Of a stretch of 64,000 nt of DNA, positions 38,115 to 45,983 are shown one piece after another. The DNA is from an uncultured Alphaproteobacteria bacterium (lineage in GTDB: Bacteria > Pseudomonadota > Alphaproteobacteria > HIMB59 > GCA-002718135). A model generated the notes under the pieces. It was not told the DNA's origin and ran no database searches. It saw only the letters and a list, made by a program, of their open reading frames with translations. The stretch covers positions 1 through 64,000 of the forward strand of contig CABYHW010000002.1 of NCBI GenBank assembly GCA_902518705.1, given 5' to 3'. Both the position numbers and the translations under genes were made by a program. Every line of letters begins with the position of its first letter. Positions within the stretch are counted from its first letter, which is position 1.

Positions 38115-38882
38115 ATGTTTCTAAAAAATTTTAATGTAAAAAATAAGACTGCTCTTGTGACAGGGTCAGGCAAAGGCATAGGTAAAGCATGTGCTATAGC
38201 GTTAGCAGAAGCAGGTGCAAATGTAATTATTCTTAGTCGTACAGAAAAAGATCTATTAATTGTTCAAAACAAAATTAAAAAACTCAAAAAGAAATGTAGT
38301 TATTATGTGTGTGATGTAACTAATTTAAAAGAAATAAAAAAAATATTTTCTAAAATCAATAAATTAGACATATTAGTAAATAATGCTGGCACAAATAGAC
38401 CTGAATATTTCACCAAAATTAAAAGAAAAGATATGAGTGAAGTGGTTGATCTTAATATTAAAGCATCATTCGATATTGCTCAATTAGCTACAAAAGTTAT
38501 GCTTAAATCAAAAAATAGAAAAAAAATTGGTGGATCAATAATAAATATCTCTTCTCAGTTAGGTAAAGTTGGAGCTCCTCTTAGAAGTGTTTATAATATG
38601 ACTAAATTTGGTGTTGAAGGTCTTACCAAAGGGATGGCTATTGATTTGGCTAAATATAACATTAGAGTTAACTCTGTTTGTCCTACATTTGTGGAAACAC
38701 CAATGGTCAAAAAATTTTTTAAAGATAAAAGTTTTAAAAAATCTGTAATTGAAAACATACCTTTAGGAAAAGTAGCAACAGAAAGTGATATTGCTAGTGC
38801 TGTAGTGTATCTTGCTTCAGATGCCGCATCAATGATGACTGGTTCATCACTAGTAATTGATGGAGGATGGACAGCTAAATAA
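38115..38882 (+). CDS. Short-chain dehydrogenase/reductase
   Basis: A 255-residue SDR. The NAD(P) motif is TGSGKGIGKACA (about residues 16-27), then NNAGTNRP (about 88-95), the catalytic Ser in NISSQLG (about 142), and YNMTK with Tyr and Lys (about 158-162). Length and motifs are classical, like gluconate or sugar-alcohol dehydrogenases. It ends the plus-strand transporter operon. A DHPS-dehydrogenase role (as for HpsO/HpsP) is conceivable but not shown by the sequence. Confidence 0.85.
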   Translation: MFLKNFNVKNKTALVTGSGKGIGKACAIALAEAGANVIILSRTEKDLLIVQNKIKKLKKKCSYYVCDVTNLKEIKKIFSKINKLDILVNNAGTNRPEYFTKIKRKDMSEVVDLNIKASFDIAQLATKVMLKSKNRKKIGGSIINISSQLGKVGAPLRSVYNMTKFGVEGLTKGMAIDLAKYNIRVNSVCPTFVETPMVKKFFKDKSFKKSVIENIPLGKVATESDIASAVVYLASDAASMMTGSSLVIDGGWTAK

Positions 38883-38889
38883 TCAAAAA

Positions 38890-39747
38890 TTAATTTTCTT
38901 TATTTATAAAATAAGTTGCTACGATTACAATTACACCACCAATAAAAGTAATTAAAGTTGGTATTTCATAAAAAATTATAAATGTTAACAACACACCAAA
39001 TACAGGAAATAAAGCGTAAAATGGAAATACTCTATTAACAGGATACATCCTATACAAATAAAACATCGACATATGTGCAGCAATTGAGACAAAGATACCT
39101 GAATGCAATATTAATAACCATGACTGAAAACTAATATTTTTTATTTCGTTTATCGTTTGTCCTTCAAATATTGATGATGAAATAATTAGTAATACAAATC
39201 CAACTAGTCCCATTACTGCATTTGTGAGAGTAACTTCTAAATCTTTTAGGTACCTGGAAAATACTTGTGCACTAGCATAGAAGAATGCCATTAACGTTAT
39301 TAAGATTAATGCAAAAATTTCATTTCTTATCAATGGATCAAAGCCTAACAAAATAATGCCAAAAAAAGAAATAAATATAAGTACCCATTTTTTAATACTT
39401 ACTTTCTCTTTTAAAAAAAATGAGCTTAATAATATTGCAAATGGTACAGCCAGTTGAGAACCAATAATTATCGGAGAAACTATGTTTGTTTCATTTAAAG
39501 ATAATGTCATAAAAACATTTGCCAAAAAACCCATAGAAATTGAAAAAAAGAGAAGTGGTAACCAGTATTTTTTTTCAGGAATTCTAAATCGCCAAAAAGG
39601 CAAAAGACATATGAAAACCACTAACATTCTTAAACTTCCCATTAATAATGGGGGTACATTTTCATTAAAAATAACTTTCTGAACAGGGTAGGCACTTCCA
39701 AATAAAAAAGTGATTATTAAAATTAAAAAGTAATGTCTTAAAAGCAT
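38890..39747 (-). CDS. EamA/DMT-family transporter
   Basis: A 285-residue protein with about ten hydrophobic segments in two EamA repeats (FGSAYPVQKVIFNENVPPLLM near the start; SAQVFSRYLKDLEVTLTNAVMG near residue 152). Such proteins move small metabolites, often out of the cell. It is 23 bases downstream of the phosphate acetyltransferase gene on the same strand. An exporter of an amino acid or metabolite is a guess. Confidence 0.83.
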   Translation of the reverse strand: MLLRHYFLILIITFLFGSAYPVQKVIFNENVPPLLMGSLRMLVVFICLLPFWRFRIPEKKYWLPLLFFSISMGFLANVFMTLSLNETNIVSPIIIGSQLAVPFAILLSSFFLKEKVSIKKWVLIFISFFGIILLGFDPLIRNEIFALILITLMAFFYASAQVFSRYLKDLEVTLTNAVMGLVGFVLLIISSSIFEGQTINEIKNISFQSWLLILHSGIFVSIAAHMSMFYLYRMYPVNRVFPFYALFPVFGVLLTFIIFYEIPTLITFIGGVIVIVATYFINKEN

Positions 39748-39770
39748 TCGAGCTAAAATTTATTTTCTAA

Positions 39771-40670
39771 TTAGTTATTTGCAGCAACTACAGCTGCCAT
39801 AATTGACGCAAGTTTAGAATTTTTACTATCTGCTCTGCTAGGGACTACAACTGGTACTTTACCACCAATTACTATTCCTGCCGCACAAGCATTCATAAAA
39901 TAAACCATTATTTTGGACAAAGAATTTCCAGTTTCTAAATTAGGTACTAATAATACATCAGCATCACCAGCAACATCATTATTTATTCCTTTTATTTTAG
40001 CTGCTTCCTTAGAAACAGCATTATCAAAAGCAAGCGGTCCATTAACAAAAGCATTAATTTTTTCTTCTAACGCAAGTTCCATAACTTTTTTGGCATCTAC
40101 TGAACTTGGCATACTGTCAATTGGATCTTCTGTACCTGATAAAATTGCAACTTTTGGTTTAGTAATATTTAATTTATTACAAAATTGAACAGCATTTTTA
40201 AGAATTTGTAATTTTATATCAACTCTTGGTAAAACATTTAAGGCGCCATCAGTAATAAAAAGGGGTTTTTTAAGCTGTGGCGTAGTCATATGCCAAATAT
40301 GACTTAATCTTCTACCATCAAGTAAATTAAATTCTTTTTTTAAATAAGAGCGCATTAAAATATCAGTATGGAGATTCCCTTTAATTATGATTTTACTTTT
40401 ATTTTCATTAGAAATTTGACAAGCAATTGAAGCACTATCCTCTTCATCTTTAGCTTCTACAATATTAAAATTAGAAATATCCAAACTTAATTTTTTCGCT
40501 GTTTCAGTAATTAAACTTTTATTTCCAATTAAAGTTGGATCGATGAGGTTCATATTCTTACCTTCAATTACAGCTGATAATATGCTTTCTTGATTGGGGC
40601 ATACGACAGCAGCGGGTATGTTAGGAGTCTCTAAAGCTTTACTTTTAAGATCTTCTGGTAATGTGCTCAT
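39771..40670 (-). CDS. pta: Phosphate acetyltransferase-family protein (PTA/PTB type)
   Basis: A 299-residue stand-alone PTA/PTB-domain protein, which interconverts acetyl phosphate (or another acyl phosphate) and acyl-CoA. Recognisable: FITDGALNVLPRVDIKLQIL, KPKVAILSGTEDPIDSMPSS and VAGDADVLLVPNLETGN with the usual substrate-loop residues near 240. Since xsc in this window makes acetyl phosphate, this enzyme would convert it to acetyl-CoA. The gene is divergent from the omega-amino acid aminotransferase gene. A phosphate butyryltransferase function is a related alternative. Confidence 0.78.
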   Translation of the reverse strand: MSTLPEDLKSKALETPNIPAAVVCPNQESILSAVIEGKNMNLIDPTLIGNKSLITETAKKLSLDISNFNIVEAKDEEDSASIACQISNENKSKIIIKGNLHTDILMRSYLKKEFNLLDGRRLSHIWHMTTPQLKKPLFITDGALNVLPRVDIKLQILKNAVQFCNKLNITKPKVAILSGTEDPIDSMPSSVDAKKVMELALEEKINAFVNGPLAFDNAVSKEAAKIKGINNDVAGDADVLLVPNLETGNSLSKIMVYFMNACAAGIVIGGKVPVVVPSRADSKNSKLASIMAAVVAANN

Positions 40671-40712
40671 ATTTGGTATTCTCTCTATACCACTGCTACA
40701 ATTTTTCCTATG

Positions 40713-40738
40713 ATATTTCTTTATTGTGTAAGAAATAT
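40713..40738. promoter_or_regulatory. Inverted repeat in divergent pta/aminotransferase promoter
   Basis: ATATTTCTT (40713-40721) and AAGAAATAT (40730-40738) are perfect nine-base arms around an eight-base spacer, midway between the divergent pta and aminotransferase genes (117-base gap). This is the right place for an operator that controls both halves of the taurine-type module. No regulator gene is adjacent, so its partner is not known. Confidence 0.4.
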
Positions 40739-40787
40739 TCTTTGATTTATCGATAATTTCATATACTCAATCTTTAATAAGGAAAAA

Positions 40788-42128
40788 ATGGACTTAGAAA
40801 AAAGAACTGAAATACCTAATTCATTAGAAGAACATTGGATGCCATTTACATCTAATAGAGACTATAAAAATAGTCCAAGATTAATGGTTAAGGCAGAAGG
40901 CGTTTACTATACTGATCATTATGGAAATAAATTAATCGATGCTAGCTCAGGATTATTTTGTAGTCCAGCGGGTCATTCAAGACCAGAAATAAGAGAAGCA
41001 GTATCAAAACAATTAGAGCAATTAGATTATGTTCAACCATTTCAACAAGGTTTTGGTGGTTCATTTGATTTAGCTAGAAAAGTTTCAAAACATACACCCG
41101 AAGATTTAAATAAAATATTTTTTACTATTTGTGGTTCGTCAGCTGTTGAAACAGCAATTAAAACAGCCATAGCATATTTTAAAGCAAAAGGAGAAGGTCA
41201 TAGATCCCACATAGTAGGGAGAGAAAGAGGTTACCATGGAATGAATATTGGAGGAATCTCTGTTGGCGGAATGATTGCTAATAGAAAAACTTTCTCAAAT
41301 ATTCTCATGCCAAATGTACATCATCTAAGACATACTCATTTACCTGAAAATTTATTTGTAAAAGGCGAACCTGAAACAGGTGCTGATCTAGCAGATGATC
41401 TTGAAAGAATTGCTGGTAACATAGGTGCTGAAAATATTGCAGCATGTATTGTAGAGCCAGTAGCAGGATCAACAGGAACTTTAGTTCCACCAAAAGGATA
41501 CTTAAAAAGACTAAGAGAAATTTGTGACAAACACGGAATTCTTTTAATTTTTGATGAAGTTATTACTGGCTGGGGAAGAATGGGCGCTCCATTTGCAGCT
41601 CAAGCTTTTGATGTTTGTCCTGATATCATGACAATGGCTAAAGCAATTACTAATGGTGTTGTGCCTTTAGGAGCAGTAGCTTCACGTGATCATATCTATG
41701 ATACTATTGTTGATGCTTCACCTACAGGAGCTATAGAATTTTTTCATGGTTATACTTATTCTGCTATACCTGTTTCAATGGCAGCAGGTTTAGCAATGCA
41801 AGATATAATCGAGAAAGAAGATTTATTTAATAGAGCAAAAGATATGTCTCCATATTTCTTAGATGGTTTATTTACTTTGAAAGACTTAGATATCATTACT
41901 GATATAAGAGGATATGGAATGATGGGAGGAATTGATATTAAAATGGATGAGCGTTTAGGCAAAGCTGGATATGCTTGTTTTAAAAAATTATTTGAAGCAG
42001 GCTTAAGCTTGAAAGCAACAGGTGATTGTTTAATTGTTGCACCTCCATTTACTTGTGAAAAAAAACATATTGATGAGATAATTGAAAAATTAAGAACAGG
42101 TATCTCAAACTATATGCATGACAGATAA
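40788..42128 (+). CDS. Omega-amino acid:pyruvate aminotransferase (probable taurine/beta-alanine:pyruvate aminotransferase)
   Basis: A 446-residue class-III aminotransferase. LEEHWMPFTSNRDYK near the start, GRERGYHGMNIGGISVGG (about 144-161), the PLP aspartate D256 in IFDEVITG and the PLP lysine K285 in MAKAITNG match beta-alanine:pyruvate aminotransferase very closely. The product would be alanine plus an aldehyde. With taurine this is sulfoacetaldehyde, the Xsc substrate. Next to ald (one-base overlap) and divergent from pta, so taurine is the likely context. By sequence alone it is not the R. pomeroyi-type Tpa. Confidence 0.8.
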   Translation: MDLEKRTEIPNSLEEHWMPFTSNRDYKNSPRLMVKAEGVYYTDHYGNKLIDASSGLFCSPAGHSRPEIREAVSKQLEQLDYVQPFQQGFGGSFDLARKVSKHTPEDLNKIFFTICGSSAVETAIKTAIAYFKAKGEGHRSHIVGRERGYHGMNIGGISVGGMIANRKTFSNILMPNVHHLRHTHLPENLFVKGEPETGADLADDLERIAGNIGAENIAACIVEPVAGSTGTLVPPKGYLKRLREICDKHGILLIFDEVITGWGRMGAPFAAQAFDVCPDIMTMAKAITNGVVPLGAVASRDHIYDTIVDASPTGAIEFFHGYTYSAIPVSMAAGLAMQDIIEKEDLFNRAKDMSPYFLDGLFTLKDLDIITDIRGYGMMGGIDIKMDERLGKAGYACFKKLFEAGLSLKATGDCLIVAPPFTCEKKHIDEIIEKLRTGISNYMHDR

Positions 42129-43243
42129 TGAAAATAGGTGTTCCCTCTGAGATTAAAGCTCAGGAGTCTAGGGTTGGGCTTACTCCGCAAAGTGTTAAAG
42201 AATTAGTAAAGAATAAACATACAGTTTTAATTCAAAAAGATGCCGGTATTGGTGCCGGATTTTCCAATAGTGATTATGAATTATCAGGTGCAAAAATTGT
42301 AAATTTAGCAGAGGATATTTTCAATGATTCTGAAATGATTGTAAAAGTTAAAGAACCTCTAATGAATGAAGTAGCAATGATAAGAGAAAACCAAATTTTG
42401 TTTACTTATTTACATCTTTCAGCAGCTCCAGAATTGACAAAGGGTTTAATTGATTCAAATTCGATTTGTATAGCTTATGAAACAGTAAGTGATCATAATA
42501 ATAAGTTACCACTTCTTGCGCCTATGAGTGCTGTAGCCGGCAGAATGTCGATTCAAGCTGGTGCTTATTCACTTGAAAAACATAAGGGTGGAAGTGGTTT
42601 ACTCTTAGGAGGTGCTCCTGGGGTTCAACCTGGAAAAGTTTTAATTTTAGGTGGAGGTGTTGTAGGTGAAAATGCAGCAATAATTGCTACAGGTATGCAA
42701 GCAAAAGTTTTCATCGTTGATAAATCAGAAAAAAGATTAGAAGAATTACAAGAAAAATTTGGTGATAAAATAGAACCACTACACAGTGATAAAATAAATC
42801 TAAAAGATTATATTTCTGAATGCGATTTACTAATTGGTGGCGTACTTGTTCCAGGCTCTAATGCTCCAAAGATTATAACTAAGGACATGATAAAAGAGAT
42901 GAAAAGTGGATCTGTAATTGTTGATGTTGCAATTGATCAAGGTGGTTGTGTTGAAACTAGTAAACCAACAACTCATGCAAACCCTACATATGTTGTTGAT
43001 GATGTTGTTCATTATTGTGTTGCAAATATGCCAGGTGGAGTTCCTAGAACTTCCACGCTTGCTTTAAATGCAGTCACTTTACCATTTATTCAAAACTTAG
43101 CATCGAACGGTTTTAAAGATGCGTTAAAAAATGATAAAAATTTTATGAATGGTTTAAATATTTTTAAAGGCGCCGTTACATACAAAGCTATTGCCGATGA
43201 TTTAAATTATGATTATGCTAATCCAGAAATTTTAGTCCACTAG
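42128..43243 (+). CDS. ald: Alanine dehydrogenase
   Basis: A 371-residue NAD-dependent alanine dehydrogenase. N-terminal KIGVPSEIKAQESRVGLTPQSVKELVKNKHTVLIQKDAG is a textbook match, and the NAD motif GGGVVGENAAIIATGM is at about residues 175-190. The aminotransferase next door makes alanine from pyruvate; Ald turns it back to pyruvate and ammonium, keeping the transamination running and releasing the nitrogen of taurine. The start shares one base with the aminotransferase stop. The last four bases overlap the convergent MetE-core gene. Confidence 0.95.
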   Translation: MKIGVPSEIKAQESRVGLTPQSVKELVKNKHTVLIQKDAGIGAGFSNSDYELSGAKIVNLAEDIFNDSEMIVKVKEPLMNEVAMIRENQILFTYLHLSAAPELTKGLIDSNSICIAYETVSDHNNKLPLLAPMSAVAGRMSIQAGAYSLEKHKGGSGLLLGGAPGVQPGKVLILGGGVVGENAAIIATGMQAKVFIVDKSEKRLEELQEKFGDKIEPLHSDKINLKDYISECDLLIGGVLVPGSNAPKIITKDMIKEMKSGSVIVDVAIDQGGCVETSKPTTHANPTYVVDDVVHYCVANMPGGVPRTSTLALNAVTLPFIQNLASNGFKDALKNDKNFMNGLNIFKGAVTYKAIADDLNYDYANPEILVH

Positions 43244-44289
43244 AAACTACTAGAAGCTTCTACCATTATCTTTAATTTTATCTTTGCCAAATCTCGAGGT
43301 AAGTGACCAAGGCCGCAATCAGGAGCAACAATTAATTGTTCCTTATCAATAAACCTTAATGCATCATTTATTCTTAAGACAATTTCTTCTTTAGTCTCAA
43401 CTTGAGAGCTTGCTATTTTTACTAAACCAAAAATAACTTTTGTTTGTTTAAAATCTTTTAAAAATTTTAAATTATTATATCGATGAGCATCTTCAATAGA
43501 AACTGTATCTATAATTGATTCATCTAAAGCTTTACTAATTTTACTGTAAGAATCTAAAGGCGCTTTTGGATAATCTACTGCATCTAATTTATCAGGATAA
43601 CCGCAACAAATATGAGTAATTTTTTCTATACTTTGATTATTAAGATCCTTAAAACATCTTTCTAGGTTTTTAATTCCAAATTTAAGAGCATTTTCTGGTT
43701 TTCTAGCAAACAACGGTTCATCGACTTGAATATATTTACATCCTGCATCAACCAATCTTTTAATTTCTACATTAATAGCATCAGCTAAGTCTTCACCCAT
43801 ATGTTCATCAGAATCATAAAATGTATTTGCTATGGTGTCTGTTATAGTCATTGGTCCAGGTATAGTAATTTTTAAATCTTTATTCGTTAAGCTCTGATTT
43901 TTTTTCCACTCTTCAACTAAAAAAGATTCTTTTGCTTTAACTTTTGAAGTTATTGTTGGTAACCAGCATTTATAATTCCCTGTCCTAGCAACTTTTTCTG
44001 TGAGATTTGCAAAATCAATTCCTTCTAAATATCTACAATGATAGTGAATATAATTTTCTCTTCTAACTTCACCATCGGTTAGGATATCAATACCGCATTC
44101 TTCCTGATCACTAATTATTTCTTTGGTAGCTTTATTAAATAACTCTTCAACATTATCGCCCATTTTTTTTATTTCTTCTTCATAAAATTTTGTTGGGTAT
44201 TCGGTATCTGTACCACCAGAAGCATTAAACCAATCAGTTATTCTTAAATAACTTGGTTTTGGATAGGCGCCTATAACAGTCGTTAACAT
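43240..44289 (-). CDS. MetE-core (cobalamin-independent methionine synthase C-terminal type) protein
   Basis: A 349-residue protein equivalent to the catalytic C-terminal barrel of MetE without the N-terminal folate-binding half. VIGAYPKPSYLRI starts it; the Zn ligands are in KITHICCGYP (His and Cys, about 224-233) and VAPDCGLGHLP (Cys, about 325), with IQVDEP the conserved Asp-Glu. Core-MetE proteins make methionine from homocysteine using a methyl donor other than methyl-tetrahydrofolate polyglutamate. Seven bases downstream of the sulfatase gene in the same strand. Distinct from the 376-residue MetE-like protein at 30119. Confidence 0.8.
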   Translation of the reverse strand: MLTTVIGAYPKPSYLRITDWFNASGGTDTEYPTKFYEEEIKKMGDNVEELFNKATKEIISDQEECGIDILTDGEVRRENYIHYHCRYLEGIDFANLTEKVARTGNYKCWLPTITSKVKAKESFLVEEWKKNQSLTNKDLKITIPGPMTITDTIANTFYDSDEHMGEDLADAINVEIKRLVDAGCKYIQVDEPLFARKPENALKFGIKNLERCFKDLNNQSIEKITHICCGYPDKLDAVDYPKAPLDSYSKISKALDESIIDTVSIEDAHRYNNLKFLKDFKQTKVIFGLVKIASSQVETKEEIVLRINDALRFIDKEQLIVAPDCGLGHLPRDLAKIKLKIMVEASSSF

Positions 44290-44296
44290 ATCTTTA

Positions 44297-45832
44297 TTAT
44301 TCCATTCTTCTGCTAAATGGTCCAGATTTTGTTTTAACTCCTGAGCTAGAAAGTTTTGTATTGGATAACTGTCTTTCCTGATGAATCATTCGGTGGCTTA
44401 ATAGTTTTGATACTAAATCATTTTTAATGTCTTGAAATTTTTTTACTCTAGATAAATCATTAATTTCATTAGGATCATTTTCTAAATCAAACAATAAACA
44501 TGGTAATGAAGGGAAATGAACATATTTCCATTTATTATTTCTAATGACTGATAGATTGCATTGCTCGGGAGCTAATTTTTTATCTTTAACAAATTCAGTG
44601 CTTTCTCTAAAATCATAATCAAAAACAACAAATTCTTTATTAGGTGATTTTTCATATTGATCGTAAAAATTATGCATTAGTGACTGACCATTCCAATCAA
44701 TGGGGATTTCACCGCCAAGCCATTCTAAAATGGTAGGAGCAACATCTACAGATTCTGTTAAATGGTTAATTTCTGTTGGATTGTTTTGAGGCACATAAAT
44801 AAATAATGGAATTCTATAAGAAGAGTCCCACCAACCTAATTTTCCCCATAAATTATTTTCATTTAACATCTCTCCATGATCACTAGTAAATATTATCATT
44901 GTATTCTCTTCTTGACCTGATTCTTTAAGAGCATTTAAAATTTTACCAATATTAAAATCAACTTCAGCGCACATAGCAAAATAGACACTCATAATATTTT
45001 TGATATCTTGATCTTTTAAAAGATCATAATTAATTTCAGAGAAATTTTCTTTTAATAAAAATTTTTTACATAACTCTTCAAGCAGAGGATGTTTTTTTGA
45101 TAATTCTTTAAGTGAAATATCATTTTTAGATAAATTAATATTATCTGGATTAAATTTACTAAACCATGGATCAGCTATATGAAAGGGCGGGTGTGGTTTT
45201 AAAAAAGATACATGCATAAAAAATGAATCTTTAACGTTTTTTAAATCGTTAACAACTTTGTCTGCTAAAAATGAAGTGTCTGAAAATTCAGTTGGAATAT
45301 AATATGGTTCATAAATATATGCTTGATCATCTTTAGGCTTTCTTCCTTTGTACAAATCTTCTGATTTATTAATTTCAAAACCATTTTGATTAAGATGGTT
45401 AGCCCAAGGCTCTGGTTTTCCTCCTGGTAAAACACAACCATCATCAAACCCTTCCATTGGTGATTCATAAGTAAAATTTTTTCTATCTTTTGGATCCAAG
45501 TATCTTGGATCCCAAGAAGTATCCGTGTATCCGTAAAGCCTTGGATTATAATTTAGTTTACGCACTTCTTTAGCGATGTTTGTAAATCTTTTATCAAGAG
45601 GAGCACCATTATATACTGAACGATGTATAAATGGATATAAACCTGTAAGCATAGTAGTTCTTGATGGACCACAAGGGACAATTCCAGCAAAATGTGATTT
45701 AAAAACTAAACTTTGTTTTGCAAGTTTGTCTAAGTTTGGTGTTAGAGCATATGGATGATTTAAAAAGCTAAAGCAGTCAAAACGCCATTGATCAGCACAT
45801 ATAAAAAGAACAGATTTTTTGGATTTTTCCAT
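44297..45832 (-). CDS. Sulfatase-fold hydrolase (phosphonate monoester hydrolase/arylsulfatase type)
   Basis: A 511-residue formylglycine sulfatase. The active Cys is C54 in the motif CGPSRTTMLTG, so it must be matured by a formylglycine-generating enzyme not seen here. Metal ligands include D14 in CADQWR and DH in TSDHGEM (about 315). EFSDTSF, FLKPHPPFH and WLGGEIPIDWNGQSL match phosphonate monoester hydrolases of rhizobia and Burkholderia, which also hydrolyse sulfate esters and phosphodiesters. It has no clear signal peptide, so it may be cytoplasmic. Divergent from the Dpp-type importer, which might supply its substrate. Confidence 0.85.
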   Translation of the reverse strand: MEKSKKSVLFICADQWRFDCFSFLNHPYALTPNLDKLAKQSLVFKSHFAGIVPCGPSRTTMLTGLYPFIHRSVYNGAPLDKRFTNIAKEVRKLNYNPRLYGYTDTSWDPRYLDPKDRKNFTYESPMEGFDDGCVLPGGKPEPWANHLNQNGFEINKSEDLYKGRKPKDDQAYIYEPYYIPTEFSDTSFLADKVVNDLKNVKDSFFMHVSFLKPHPPFHIADPWFSKFNPDNINLSKNDISLKELSKKHPLLEELCKKFLLKENFSEINYDLLKDQDIKNIMSVYFAMCAEVDFNIGKILNALKESGQEENTMIIFTSDHGEMLNENNLWGKLGWWDSSYRIPLFIYVPQNNPTEINHLTESVDVAPTILEWLGGEIPIDWNGQSLMHNFYDQYEKSPNKEFVVFDYDFRESTEFVKDKKLAPEQCNLSVIRNNKWKYVHFPSLPCLLFDLENDPNEINDLSRVKKFQDIKNDLVSKLLSHRMIHQERQLSNTKLSSSGVKTKSGPFSRRME

Positions 45833-45874
45833 ATTTACTAATGATTATTAAAGTAATTAATTAAGAAGAAATAC

Positions 45875-45896
45875 ACAATTTTTTTAAAAAAATTGT
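45875..45896. promoter_or_regulatory. Perfect 22-base palindrome, possible operator
   Basis: ACAATTTTTTT and AAAAAAATTGT (11-base arms, no spacer) in the 151-base gap between the divergent sulfatase and binding-protein genes. Most of it is T/A-rich, but the ACAA/TTGT ends are not trivial. It may be an operator or simply a cruciform-forming A/T tract. A Shine-Dalgarno AGGAG is at 45972-45976 for the downstream gene. Confidence 0.35.
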
Positions 45897-45983
45897 AATA
45901 AAAACGTCAAATATTTTTGCTAAAAAGTTAAAATTGTTTACAAACAAAATCATACGATAAATTTATCTTATAGGAGAAAATAT

